Of a DNA stretch of 64,000 bases, positions 38,536-50,390 are shown piece by piece. Made by a program: the position numbers and the translations under genes. The notes beneath the pieces were generated by a model. That model was not told the origin of the DNA, did not search any database, and was given only the letters and a program-made list of their open reading frames with translations. The DNA comes from Fratercula arctica (taxonomy: Eukaryota > Chordata > Aves > Charadriiformes > Alcidae), in contig CANTUZ010000001.1 in the NCBI GenBank assembly GCA_947846985.1, positions 4,633,504 through 4,697,503 on the forward strand, given 5' to 3'. The first letter of the stretch is position 1; each line of letters starts with the position of its first letter.

Positions 38536-40776
38536 CGGGGGTCCAGCAGATAATCTCCACCACGTCATTTCCTACATCATCCTTCCAACCTGCTTCTGAG
38601 TCCTTTCCCTATGGTCACGTCTCAGAAGACAACACCTTCCCACCCTCCAACCTCAACAGAGGAGCTGAGATCCTCGATGGAGGAGGAACCGAATGAAAAC
38701 AGCTCAGGAGTCAGCATGTCCCCTGTGAACGCCGGGTACCCCTAACGGTACAAATTCAGCCTGATGCTTTGGCTCTGACTTCTCCATAATAATAACCTGG
38801 GAAAATCATGATCCACCTGAAGCTTTGCCTTACAGGGATGTGAAAAGGATAAACACAATAAAGACCCTGATTTACTGAGGTACTGCTCTAACGGAGATGG
38901 TAGGAATATATCTCAGATGGACAGAGATGGTTAGGACAGGAACATGACCTGCCAATTCATTTTTCAGGCTAGGCATTGATGGATTTGAAATAAAACTAAT
39001 AATCATCATAGCAGAAACACCCTGTAAAATTACATTTGTTGACTTTACTGGGTTTTTGAAATGGTGAGGGGGGAGATGAAATAAACTGACAGCAGACAGT
39101 AAAAAGACAAGGTCAGGAGGAAAATGAAAGTAGTGAGAAGAAAGAAGGAAAAAGCTGGTCCTCGTGATCCTAGAAACACTTCCAGCAGCTACAGATTTTA
39201 ATCCTTATTTGAGCTCCCCCCAGATGGGCTGAACTTGGCTTCCTGCAGCACCCTGAGCCCCTTGGCAGCAACCCAGCTGGCCGACGCTCAGTGGATGCTC
39301 GTTAAATCGGCATCCGGAGGGTTAAGCACATTAGAAGAACCTGCCTTGACACATTGCTATCCACAGTCTCTTTTTTCCTTCGGAAAATGCTAAGTCACTC
39401 TTTAGCAAGAGGCCAGGCGAGAGGTTGCTTAGGAACTAAATTACTTCTCATTCTTAGACAGTGATGCTAGCTGGCACCCAGGGCGGCGTGGAAGCGTTCA
39501 GAGAGGGGCCGGAGCGCTGGGAAAGCTGCAAGCAACGGGCTGCAGGGTCATCCCAAAGACCAACATCAGCCACAATTACTGCTCCCTGCTCCTCTAGACA
39601 ACCGGCCCAGGCTCTTGCTGGAAACCCTTGAGTTTACTCCAAAAAAGCAACCCTAAAACGCAAGCAAAGTCTAAATTAGAAAGGTTTTGATAATATCAGA
39701 AGAGGTGGTGCACGAGCTCGTATACAGCGTCAGGGTTTCTGCTGGCCCCGTGTCCAATGGGAGGAAGGAAGGACATTTCAGGATGAGTGACCTTTAATCC
39801 GGGATTTCAAAACACTTTAGAGTCCCAGATGACATGCAGTACACAACGTTGTCAGCTGCATCTTCAAGTCGCTCCACAAGACTTGTCCTCCTTTAGCTAA
39901 GAACACTGCTGAACACCTTCTGAAAAAGATTTTCCTCTAAATGTTTTTAGGAAAAGTTAAAAACCTTTTAAGAGACCAGAATCGCCCCGGAGGGACCAGC
40001 TGCCGTGGCAGCTTCTCAGAGAGAAGTTGTGCCGACGAGGCTGCCCGGTCCTCACTCTGTCTGCCCAAGCGAAGCTATTTCAAGGGAATCACGTGAAGAA
40101 AGACTGATGAGTCAACGCTTCGGACCCGATGAAGCAACGAAAGCTGCAGGAAGAAGCCAAATCGTCAGATTTCCACTGTGTGTGCTCCTGGGGAAAAGAC
40201 TGGTTTGACTGAGCCACGCAGGGAAACTTCGGAAGTGGCAAGGTAGGGATATGAGAAGTGAAAGTCCCTTTCTCCTTCTCTGCTGAGATAGTCCAGCAGC
40301 TCACGTTGACAGCTCTATTCAAGATTTTACACCATTAGCACTTGACGTAAAACATGCCCGGCTTCCAGGCTTTGTAAGAACGGAAATCCCCCATTTTACC
40401 CAGCAGTTATCTGGGATGTGCAGTCCCCGGAGGCTTGGGGCTGGAGGTTTATTTGAGAGATGAGCAGTTGATAAGGACCCGTTGTGGTCAGAGATAAACT
40501 GTTGTTCCTGCATGATTTTCTAGATGAGCGTAAGGGAGTTGGATGTCCACCTTCTGCTGGATTTCCCACCCATCTTCAGAGATCCATTCGAAAAGTCAGT
40601 CTAAACCTATCATACTCCAAGATGACATCTTGCAGCCACTGAGATTGGACTGGACCATGTCCTGCTAGATCTTCATGATAATGTCCAAGTTGGTCCCTTT
40701 TACCCCAGATCAGCTTTGTACTCTAGCAGATGCAGTTTCCCCAAAAAACACTTGAACAAACAAACAAGTAAAAAAA
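38536..40776. other. Intron 1 segment, no feature seen
   Basis: Unique-looking sequence with no recognisable gene or repeat. Confidence 0.55.
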
Positions 40777-40878
40777 GCAATCTGATCTAGGTAAAGATGT
40801 CCCTGCTTACTGCAGGGGGGTTGGACTAGATGACCTTTAAAGGTCCTTTCCAACCCAACACATTCTATGATTCTATGA
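40777..40878 (+). repeat. Short CR1 3' end
   Basis: AATCTGATCTAGGTAAAGAT, GTTGGACTAGATGACCTTTA and CACATTCTATGATTCTATGA form a ~100-bp 3'-terminal CR1 relic followed by an A-run. Confidence 0.9.
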
Positions 40879-42609
40879 AAAAAAAACCCCAAGAACAAAG
40901 TTAGACATCTAACAATGCTTTCTGAGAAGCATCTTCAGAGATGGTACTTCTCAACACCTTCAAAAGTGGGGGAGAGCATGAAAACAAAAAGAAAATCACA
41001 CTACAAAACCAATTTTTTTCAAAAGACTTGGCAGCCTTGACTGTGTATCCCTGAGCCCAGCAGACTAGCCCAGAGGTCTACCACCTGGAGAGGATAAACC
41101 TTCATTGCAGAGACCACAGTGGTGCTTTACATGGGTGCAGAGTCTATTACAAGAAGGTCAGGGCACCCAACTGGGTCCCTTCACATGTCGATCCTGTACT
41201 GTTTATGGAGTATTGTGGCCGTGTTCAGGATCCAGTGGAGTTTGGGATTAAACATGGTACGCCCTGGAGGCATCCTCTCCCATCCTGCAGAACTCAGATG
41301 GGAGAAGCACATGCTGAAGCAAAATTATTCCCTACTGGACAAAACCACAGCTCACCAACCCGAATGAGAAAGAGACGGGGACGGTAAGCTGGTCCTCTCT
41401 CCAGTACCCCCACTGCCTTCCTCCTGAATTCCAGTGGAACATGGATTCATGTAGGACCATCGCCTTTTACCCCAGGGTAACCCAATGACCTCAGCTCGAT
41501 CCCACAGCAGGCACAAGGGAAATTGTGAAGTCCCCAGGACAACCAACTAGGAGCAGCTAGAAACCAGCTCATGGGAGGTCCCATCCCGGGCATGGCTCAT
41601 ACACGTAAAGGCCACAGCTCTCCTCACAGCAGTATCACGTTCAGACCCTCCCAGACGGTGATTTGGCTTGCATGCCTGTAGCATGATTGAGTCAAGATGA
41701 GTCAGTCCACTATTAAATCCTCATTTAGTGTCCTCATGTCAGCTCCAGGCCAGAAAACAACATAACTGCCTAGAGAAAGAGCCCAAGGAGAATTCATCTG
41801 GCTACAGCAGGTGCTTGCAACTCAGTGGAATAAGCCATATGCGAGCCCTCGTCTCCGTCTTTATCTGGGTCATGGATTTTTTGGCCAAGGCAGCACAGAC
41901 GTCAAGGACTAGCAGATGCAGCAGTGGTTCTGCATCACTACCTCTCCACCTTCCGGAGCAATACCCTCAGGCTCACTTCGCTCAGGTCCATCACACCGGC
42001 TGGAGACATAAGCTGGAGCCCTCCAGACTCCTTGGGCGGTGTGAATTTATCTTTACAAGGTGGTTTGATCAGTGAATAGTCTTCGTGTTATAGGAAAAAG
42101 GATAAAGCCAGAAGGCAACCACCTTCTACCCTGCTAACCCACTGCCCCATGCCAGATGCACCCATAATATTCTGTTTTTCTCTCCAAAATTGCTATAATC
42201 CTGTGGTTCCCTCTTTTCCTAACACCCTTCCATCCTAGCACCTGTCTCGGCATGCTCAGGGTTTTCATGTAATGTATTTTTACAATATTTTACAAGCCTC
42301 CACCTTGCTACCAGCCAAGCTTCACCGGTCCTCCTCGGAATGCACCATCCCAGGGCAGACAAATCCACATCCATCCCTCCTTGTCCATATCCCCAGGGGC
42401 TAGAGGGGATTTATTTCTCACCCTGTTGCCACTGTTTAAACCCAAGAAAAGGTTTAGCACAGATTCGTTTTGCACATCGGCACCTGCAACCGGCTTCACC
42501 GCACGGTGCTGCGCCATCGTTTTCCCTTCGAGAAAAACTCTGCCGACCCCAGCTCGTGGCAAAGGGTGGAAATCATCTGCCCAGACTTTCAAGCTGTTCC
42601 CCAAATAAC

Positions 42610-43620
42610 CCCCTTTCGCCTGCCAAAGGCAGCTGACATCTGCGGGGCCGCCATCGCTGTGCCGAGGGCCGGCGTACCCAGCCCCGCTCCCCCTAAAGGG
42701 CATGGGAAACGGCAGCGGGGATGGCGCACAAAAATGTGCGGATGGGAACGCGGTGGGGGAAGGAGTGGGAGAGTTTGACCTGCGACTTGTTTGCTCAGCA
42801 TCTCGTCTCCGGATGAAGCAATGTTTCCCTGGTGGAGAGCAGGAGAGAGGAGCTTGTGTGCAAGAATAAATTTGGGATAGAGGGAGGGGGGCAGCTCTGC
42901 TCCCCAGTTTTACAGTCCAGAAGCCAACTTTTCTTGCATCTTGCCCTTTTTTCCCCCCACAACGACCAGTCATGGGGCTAGAAAAGAGGACTCAGTGTGA
43001 CATTCCAGTCCGTTTCTTCATGCAGGGACTTCTGGGGGTCATGGGAAGAGGATGGGGACACCGTGGGGACAACAGTAGCTTAAGGTAGGGGTTTTAGGTA
43101 AGGCTTTTAAAGACTTCCTTAGACTCTGCCATCTTCGTACGCATTCATCCAAAGAAGCAGTATGAAAAAGAGAAAAAACAGGCTGGGAGAACTTGCATCA
43201 GGCAGAAAAGATTTCCCTTCCTTGTATTTACACAGCCCAGCGTCCATCTGAAAGGCATCACCCCCGCCCTCCTCACATGATTCCCAAGCTCTCAGATATG
43301 CTTAAAAAAAAAAAAAAAAAAGGGAAAAAAAGAAAAAGAAGAAATAAAAAAAACAACCAAAAAACCCAAACCACCACTCAGCAAGCAATATACTACACGG
43401 ACACATGTTTTTGTGCTCACTTGAGCTAAAACCTCCTCCACAATTTTTCCTTTAGCCAAATGTTTCTGAGTAGGAGCGCTGGAAAAATAAACTCCCCCGG
43501 CGCAGCGGGACGCGGCCGGGCTGAGCCCAGCGCCGGGGGCTGGCGGCTGCGGTCGAACCCCCGCCAGCCCCTTCCCAGTCCCCTCCCCAGCACGGGCTGT
43601 GGGCTGGGGGACGTTTACTG
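42610..43620. promoter_or_regulatory. Intronic GC/CpG-rich segments, candidate alternative promoter or enhancer
   Basis: Two patches stand out from the AT-richer intron. One is 42640-42770 (GCGGGGCCGCC, GAGGGCCGGCG, GGCAGCGGGGATGGCG). The other is 43495-43610 (CCCCGGCGCAGCGGGACG, CGGCCGGG, GCGCCGGGGGC, GGCTGCGGTCG). Between them lies ordinary sequence with a poly(A) run at 43303-43321. CpG-rich islets far from exons often mark alternative promoters or CpG-island enhancers. No initiator or splice donor was established here, so function is inference. Confidence 0.35.
43303..43360. repeat. Poly(A) and A-rich tract
   Basis: An A-run at 43303-43320 is followed by a degenerate A-rich, purine-rich stretch (GGGAAAAAAAGAAAAAGAAG). 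Low complexity; no function assigned. Confidence 0.9.
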
Positions 43621-45320
43621 GGAACAAGTGCCTATTGTCCCCCGTCGAGACTGAGAGGCAGCTCAGCAGGGTAAAAATATAATAAAATGGGACTTCAGCC
43701 TTCCTTTTTGCCCTTTTGGCTTTGCTTTTACCTCCCAAGTCGGCATAAAGCCCCAGCTTCGGTCCTTCTTGCCTGCATTTCTTTTAAACCCAGATGAGTG
43801 GCTCTGAAATGACACCTTGAGAAAATTATTATCATTACCATCTCCAGAATAGCTCTCTCCTATTATTTTTCCCTTTTTCACCTCATGGCACTGCTCCAGT
43901 CCATCACAGGCTGGGGGGTTTTTGGGTGGCACAATTGCGGAGGGAGCAACGCACGTCGCAGGACTGGAAGGGGCACGGAAGCCGGCAGGTTTGCTGGAAT
44001 AAAGACCCGGGTACCACCTGGTTTCCAGGGCACGTCTGAAGTAGTTCAAAGCAAGCGTGTGCCAACGATCGCAAGGTCCAAACTGCCTTTTAGGAAGAAA
44101 TCACAGTCAGCTCCATCAGGGCATGCCTGCAGCTGATGCCCATCTGGTTTCTTTGGTGCCTCTGATTCCCCATGAGGGATAAATACACCGATTTCTCCAA
44201 GGCAACGGCTTCTGTGATCCTTGCATGACATTTGTTGCACATATGCCAATTAATACTAATAAATATGCTAGCACTATTGCCGAAAGGATACACAGAGCCA
44301 TAAAAAACAAACAGCACTTAGGAAGGACAAGGAGAATAAAAGATGGCAAAGGAAAGCAGTAGCGTGGAGTTAATGATCTGAGATCAAACTGGAGGAACTA
44401 ATGGCCCCGTTTTCACGATGTAGTTAAGTCTATGAATATTGAAAACCTTGTACAGAAATCCTCCGGCAGGGAGACCCACGGCAAGTCTAACAAGTCAAGA
44501 AAAAAATTAGCAGCTGCTTCCCCTGGGGAAACAGGGACACTGGTAGAGGCTGGCTCATAAAATGGCCACGAGGATGAGAAAACCCTATTATTTTCAATAT
44601 CCTGCTGCAGGATGAAAACTGGCCCTCAGCAGGCACAAAACCCCGGCATCCCCGGGGCAAAAGAGCCCAGAGGCCAAATTCCACTCAGGCTCAGCAGCAT
44701 CCTCCCCATCCGCACCCCCCTCCGAGGGCGACGATCAAGGGCTCTGCAGCACATATCCACCATGGCGCCATTTCAAGCCAGACGAGGACCCCGAGTGTGT
44801 ATCGATCAATTTTATTTCCAGCAGACCAGGCCTTCCCCAATGTTAAAAATAAACCCATAGAGGCTAATTCAGCGTATCGCAACAAGTCGGATGAATCCAT
44901 CCAAGCGCACTGGTACTGCCTGGTGTTTTATCCTCGATATCCCTTGGTCCTGAATCCAGACAAGGCATGCAGTTGAGGACCAGCTGCTGCACGCCGATTG
45001 TCCCCCTGACCTCACTCCAAAGCATCTGCACTTGCAATCAGACATTCTTACAGCTGGTTGCTTTTATTTTTACGGCGTCTGCCATTAAACAAGCCTAATT
45101 AATGCAACAGGAAGATGAGGTTCACCTCGACTTTGTTTAATGCTGGGTACCAGCAAATCATGGGAGGAGGTGAGGTCTTTGGGAGCATCCTTGGGCAGAT
45201 GCTGCCCAAAGCATGTCCCAAGCAATCCCTGGGAGCAGACACGGACTCCAGTTCATTTTGGGGAGGATATTAAAAAGCTCTTTTTGCCTTAGAGCAAGTA
45301 TTGCTCTGGCATCGGTACTC

Positions 45321-45412
45321 ATCTGTTGATGATATTCCTCCAGCGCAGGAGGGAAGCGTGGCGATTTCTACACAACATGGGAAGGTGGAGAGAGGTGAAG
45401 GCTGGTGTCTGG
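45321..45412. repeat. Direct repeat pair, copy A
   Basis: CATCTGTTGATGATATTCCT, CAGGAGGGAAGCGTGGCGAT, TTCTACACAACATGGGAAGG and GGTGAAGGCTGGTG match 46706-46792 in order and orientation. I recognise no known element in it. Confidence 0.7.
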
Positions 45413-46427
45413 GAAAGCTGATGAAGAAACCAGATTCACCGGACAGAAACCACTAGCCTGCTGCTTGGCTGGAAGCAATCAGAGTCGCAGGGTCTCCGGA
45501 GGGATCTCTGCTTTCCTGGGAAGGCCAACGTTTAAAGACCCAAAGAGCAGACACAGCAGTTCTGAGCTCCCCGGGATCTTCCGAGTTTTTTTTTTGTGTA
45601 GTTTTGGCTATGCAAATGATTTTTGGTTGCAAACCCTGATGGTTACAGACCCAAATTCCGATCCTGATGGCAAAGAACAAAGATTTCCTACACGTTGAGT
45701 AAATGACCGTGATTGTGGGTTGTGTTTGTACAGGACGACAGAGTTAGGAGAGGGGTTCAGCAGCAGCTTCACTTGATCAAAGGATGCTTCACAGGTCACA
45801 GCAACCAAAGATTTGGCCCCGAAGCTTTACTGAAGAGCAGGCTGAACTGACCCAAAATGAGTCAGCCTCATCTCTACTCCCGGCTTCTTGCTGGATTTAC
45901 CCTCCCAGTTTAGGAACGAGTTGAAATTTGTTTCAGTTTAATAAATATAAGCCTGATGGAGACATACAATGTGCCCCCAAGCCTTCCTTGCCTCCAGGTG
46001 AAGATGACTTTGAGCATCTGCTCCTCATGGCGCAAGGGCTGGTGGCTCCGGTGTGGTGCATGAGAGCCTACGCCACCATGAGCCCCATCTTCCTGCAGGT
46101 GGGTGCTCATAGGACTCTCCTGCCCATTTAAAAAGTGCTTTTTGGATGCAAACCCCCATGAAACACCAGCACTGTGGACTCAGATTGCAGTTTCTCACCC
46201 CATCACACGCTTCATGGGCTGGTACAGTACAGCTGAAAGTATTTTAAAAAAGCAACTAAGCATCTTTGAAGTCTTACAGCAGGATTTGTGTCAGCCAGGA
46301 ACTGAATACAGGTCTCTGAAAGGTGTTGCTTGATTTATTTCAAGGAGAACAAAGGAGGTTTTAGAGAAGGACACGCAGGTTACGGTGAAAAGCACGCTAC
46401 GGGCAGAGCTGAACCACAATCCCAATT

Positions 46428-46640
46428 GTAGAATCGCAGAATCATTTAGGTTGGAAAAGACCCTTGGGATCATCGAGTCCAACCATCAACCCCACTCTAC
46501 AAAGTTCTCCCCTACACCATATCCCTTAACACCACACCTAAACGACTCTTAAACACATTCAGGGATGGTGACTCCACCACCTCCCTGGGCAGTCTATTCC
46601 GGTGTCTGACCACTCTTTCTGGGAAGAATTTTTTCCTAAT
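46428..46640 (-). repeat. CR1 fragment (antisense)
   Basis: It begins TAGAATCGCAGAATCATTTAG, then GGTTGGAAAAGACCCTTGGG, ATCATCGAGTCCAACCATC, GATGGTGACTCCACCACCTC and GGGCAGTCTATTCCGG, ending GAATTTTTTCCTAATG. This is the other common avian CR1 3' type, with GGTTGGAAAAGACC instead of TTGGAAGGGACC. It abuts a tandem duplication at 46631-46716. Confidence 0.82.
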
Positions 46641-46716
46641 GTTGCCCTGTTATTGATATTCCTGTTATTGATATTTTCCTAATACTGCCCTGTTATTGAT
46701 ATTCCTCTGTTGATGA
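46631..46716. repeat. 43-bp imperfect tandem duplication
   Basis: TTTTCCTAATGTTGCCCTGT at 46631 and TTTTCCTAATACTGCCCTGT at 46674 each continue TATTGATATTCC and GTT(A/G)(T)TGATAT. The first copy overlaps the end of the CR1 fragment, so the duplication arose after, or with, the truncation of that element. Confidence 0.8.
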
Positions 46717-46792
46717 TATTTGTCCAGCACTGGAGGGAAGCGTGATGATTTCTAGGCAAAATGGAAAGACGGAGCAACGTGAAGGCTGGTCC
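46706..46792. repeat. Direct repeat pair, copy B
   Basis: CTCTGTTGATGATATTTGTC, CTGGAGGGAAGCGTGATGAT, TTCTAGGCAAAATGGAAAGA and CGTGAAGGCTGGTC match copy A, 1.4 kb away. It lies directly after the 43-bp duplication and the CR1 fragment at 46428-46640, neither of which is present beside copy A. Confidence 0.7.
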
Positions 46793-46946
46793 AGCCACCT
46801 GCAGCTTAGAAGCAAACTCACACTTGCATTCAACAGGCGACACACTCAATCTGCTAAGAAAAGCAGAGACAGGCTGGGTAAACTGAAAAAGCCACCAGCA
46901 AACTCAAGCCCTGAGTCCCTTCTTGATGGTCTGCTTTAAGCAAGCC

Positions 46947-46968
46947 AAAAAAAAAAAAAAAAAAAAAA
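46947..46968. repeat. Poly(A)22
   Basis: A homopolymer run of about 22 A in otherwise ordinary intron, about 270 bp before the 11-bp minisatellite. Confidence 0.93.
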
Positions 46969-47240
46969 AGACAACTGACTTAAAAACTCACTTGCTTCAG
47001 CGCTCTAGGACCTGGCTTTTTATTACAAAATGGTAGGAAAGGACAGGAAAAAATAATCGGCCTTTTCGTTTAGTAAGAGCCCCCAAACCACTCCAAGGAA
47101 CTGCAACTGCTGAGATAACTGTCCTGATTTCAGAGAGGACGGGTGTGGGTGGCACCTCCCGGCACGGAGGGGACGTTTGTATTGGCAGCCGAGGCAAAAA
47201 GCCTCCACACAACCTAGGGAAAAAAAAAAAAAAGAAGAGA

Positions 47241-47678
47241 GGGAGAGAAAAGGGAGAGAAAAGGGAGAGAAAAGGGAGAGAAAAGGGAGAGAAAAGGGAG
47301 AGAAAAGGGAGAGAAAAGGGAGAGAAAAGGGAGAGAAAAGGGAGAGAAAAGGGAGAGAAAAGGGAGAGAAAAGGGAGAGAAAAGGGAGAGAAAAGGGAGA
47401 GAAAAGGGAGAGAAAAGGGAGAGAAAAGGGAGAGAAAAGGGAGAGAAAAGGGAGAGGAAAGGGAGAGAAAAGGGAGAGAAAAGGGAGAGAAAAGGGAGAG
47501 AAAAGGGAGAGAAAAGGGAGAGAAAAGGGAGAGGAAAGGGAGAGGAAAGGGAGAGAAAAGGGAGAGAAAAGGGAGAGAAAAGGGAGAGAAAAGGGAGAGA
47601 AAAGGGAGAGAAAAGGGAGAGAAAAGGGAGAGAAAAGGGAGAGAAAAGGGAGAGAAAAGGGAGAGAAAAGGGAGAGAA
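47241..47678. repeat. 11-bp purine minisatellite (GGGAGAGAAAA), about 40 copies
   Basis: Head-to-tail units of GGGAGAGAAAA run for about 437 bp with very little variation. A few units carry GGGAGAGGAAA (near 47450, 47530 and 47541). It is preceded by a 13-nt A-run (47221-47233) and a short GAAGAGA lead-in. Because 11 is not a multiple of 3, each frame cycles through three units and gives an 11-residue repeat (REKGEKRERKG type). This produces 186-234 residue open frames on both strands that should not be annotated as proteins. Confidence 0.97.
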
Positions 47679-50289
47679 GAGAAAGAAACCCCATCCAGCA
47701 AATAAACAAAAGCATTCCTAATAAACTGGAAATGTCATACTACATCAGGGATCACAAGATCGAGCCCAGAAAGGTCCAAGTGGCAAGAACACGCTGTTAA
47801 AAACAGATAGGAAAAACAAGCCGGGAAAGGTTGAGACTGTGTTTCTGAACTTCTGTTCCCGACACGGCTTTAGAGCTGGTGCTGGTGTGGCTGGGGAGAA
47901 ATACCAGCCACCAGCATCGTCCCAGTAATCCCTCTGGAAACCTTAAAGCGAGAGGACGGAGGAAAGAGTTTCACACTAAAATCCCTAATCAACCACTTTG
48001 GAAATGTAGAATTTTTCCAGCTTCCCAAGCCCAGGCTCGCCACGCGTTGAGTCAAGTTAGGAACACCGCTTTTTTGCATCTTGGCCTTGGTTTTGTGGAG
48101 TCCTGCTTGGAACGGGGGGTTGCTCCTCATGGGACGGCTGTGTGTCGAGGTAGAGGTTCCGGGTGGGTTTCTGGGATGCTCTGCAGCATGAGGATGGCCA
48201 CGTTTAGCCCTTTCTGGGCTTGTTTGCTCATCTGAAGATGGACTTGCAGAAGGAGCAAGTGCCATAACACCAGGTCCTCAGTGAACAAAATACAAGTCGC
48301 ACGCAGGGAAAAGTGGGTTCCTGCTGACAACCCCCTGAATGTCAAGAACTAGAAGAAAAGGAGAAAGGAAGACTAACATAAATTGGAAAGATGAGGGTAT
48401 CAAAACATGCAGCCACAGAGAGGAAACCTCCGAGCCTGCCACCTCCAAGGCAAATGGAGATAAAGCTCCTGATGACAAACTCCTCAGATACACCAGATGG
48501 TATCAGCTATACCTTGAGACTGTCAGAAGCCTTCCAACATAACAAAATAACAGAAGTTTGTCGTGTGTTTTTCTTCTTTTTTAATGCAATGCCTTCCCCC
48601 ACTTCTGAGCACATGAAGACCGAGCTGGAGCCAACACAGCTCTGGATGCAAGGAGCTCTGTTTGGGGTCCACACTTTCCAGGAGCTCAGATGCATTCAAG
48701 CCAAGAGCTATTATTTATAGAAAGAGGGTCTAGCCTGGAAGATCTCAAAAACTTTTCAGCTCCAAAACCTAGAAGATCTCAAAAATATTTGTAAATATTG
48801 GGGTTTGGCTCAGGTGCCTTTCTACACAGGAGGAGTGGGGGAGGGAACGCTTTCCGAAGCTCAAACCAAATGCTCTTCTGAAATTTAACAAGTTCAACTG
48901 ATTTCCTCTATTATTTTGCATTCCTTTATGCTCTAGGTTCCAGGAGATGCCTAAGTATCTAAGCACAAAGGCTGTCAGCACAGCTTTTCCAGCCCAGCAG
49001 GAAGTAGGAGATATCTCCAGGGAGAGCCTATTTTTGGAGAGCTATCCAATTCCAAACTAAGCCTTCAAACTTTTTGTTGTTATTATTCGGATTAAGACAG
49101 CAGAGTAGGAGAGCCGAGGCATTCCCACAGCAGATCACATCACTTCTCACACTGCCTGCTTCTCAGTGGTGGAAGAGAGGTCTTTGTATGGATGCAGGAC
49201 ATGGCTGGAAATCCATGGCTAACATCCTGGAGTTTTTTTGAGGTCCTGAGCTGATATGCGGGCACCTGGATGTTTGGATGCAGTTGTGTTTAAATTTCAA
49301 AAATCGGTTCTTAATTCTGCATAACTTACCCTGCATGAGGCCCAGATGGATGGGAAAGAGACTTTTCTCTTTTACCCAAAATATTCCAAGTGAAAAACAA
49401 GTATATGACAGAGAATTGCATTAGAATAGCTTTGCATGGCACCCGACACTGTAGTATCAGCAGCCAAGAGTAGGACACCCCAGAGCCCCACTGCTCAACA
49501 ACTGGATTACGCTAAATTAATTGCATCATCCACTGTTGTTTGGTTTTTTTCCTTTACAACTCCTATTTTATATGTTAAAAAATATTTAATAGACATCCCT
49601 CAGCTTATTCCTTAAGATTAATACATCAAAACAGAAACACTGGGGAGTATGCAACAACAACAAGAAAAAATACTAAAAACCCCCTTGGCTGAACTGAATA
49701 TCTATTAGAACCCTTAGTCATGATGGAAACGTATTTATAACCACAAACCTCCACTAAATTATCTTAACAGCCTCTAGCTGTTGTGCTTGATGGCCAAAAC
49801 AGCACAGTAAATTAGCGGCTCACTGTACAAAATTATACGCATCGCTATTATACCATGTTTTAGTCCCAGCCTCTCAAAAGCAGAGCAAGATTTACCCTTA
49901 TTACCCAACCGAGTTCACCTACCAGCACGCACGTGTGCGCTGCCACGTGTTTACTCCCAAAACAGAGTAAATCCACCTATTTTTGCAACGTGGTACAAAC
50001 CCACTGCCAAGCCCACAACGAATGCAGCGCCGGCAACAACCGCTCGCTTTTTCCCCCTCCTTTCCCACGTCTGATTGACTTTCCGCTCATCAGATTTTCC
50101 TGTCTGGCAGCCGCACTGAGTTTTTAAACAGGCTGAATTCACTCCTAACCTCCTCCGATGGACAAGGCACACGCAAGATGAACTTGGCTCAGAAAACTTG
50201 GAGTTCCTCAACACGAGACTGCAGGGGCAGAGCGTGCCGGGACACAACTTGGAACTGGGTAAGGTGAAGATGAGACTGAAGGACGTTGG

Positions 50290-50390
50290 TGTCTGGTTCC
50301 CAGCTCTGCGATTGACTTGTTGCAGACCCTGAAAGAGGCACTTAATCCCTGTACACTTTAATTTCCTATTTATAAAGCAGGGACAGTGAA
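50290..50390 (+). repeat. MIR-like SINE remnant
   Basis: GGTTCCCAGCTCTGCGATTG, then GACCCTGAAAGAGGCACTTA, ATCCCTGTACACTTTAATTT and CCTATTTATAAAGCAGGGAC follow the MIR core and 3' layout: a 'cccagctctgcc' box, then 'cttaacc', then 'tttcctcatctgtaaa'. It is the clearest non-CR1 retroposon relic in the window. Confidence 0.55.

Larger units (their letters stand above)
40879..45320. other. Intron 1 segment with the GC-rich block
   Basis: Unique sequence around the CpG-rich patches at 42.6-43.6 kb. The 221-codon minus-strand open frame at 42308-42973 overlaps the GC-rich patch and has no recognisable similarity. Confidence 0.5.

Noticed and set aside
42308..42973. 221-codon minus-strand open frame
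   Set aside because: Lies in GC-rich sequence, where stop codons are rarer. The translation resembles no family.
47241..47678. CRISPR-like regular array
   Set aside because: Units are 11 bp, head to tail without unique spacers, in vertebrate intronic DNA. It is a minisatellite.
47023..47800. Open frames of 186-234 residues on both strands across the 11-bp array
   Set aside because: They are pure repeat translations (Arg-Glu-Lys-Gly or Ser-Leu-Phe-Pro type) caused by a stop-free minisatellite unit, present in several frames at once.
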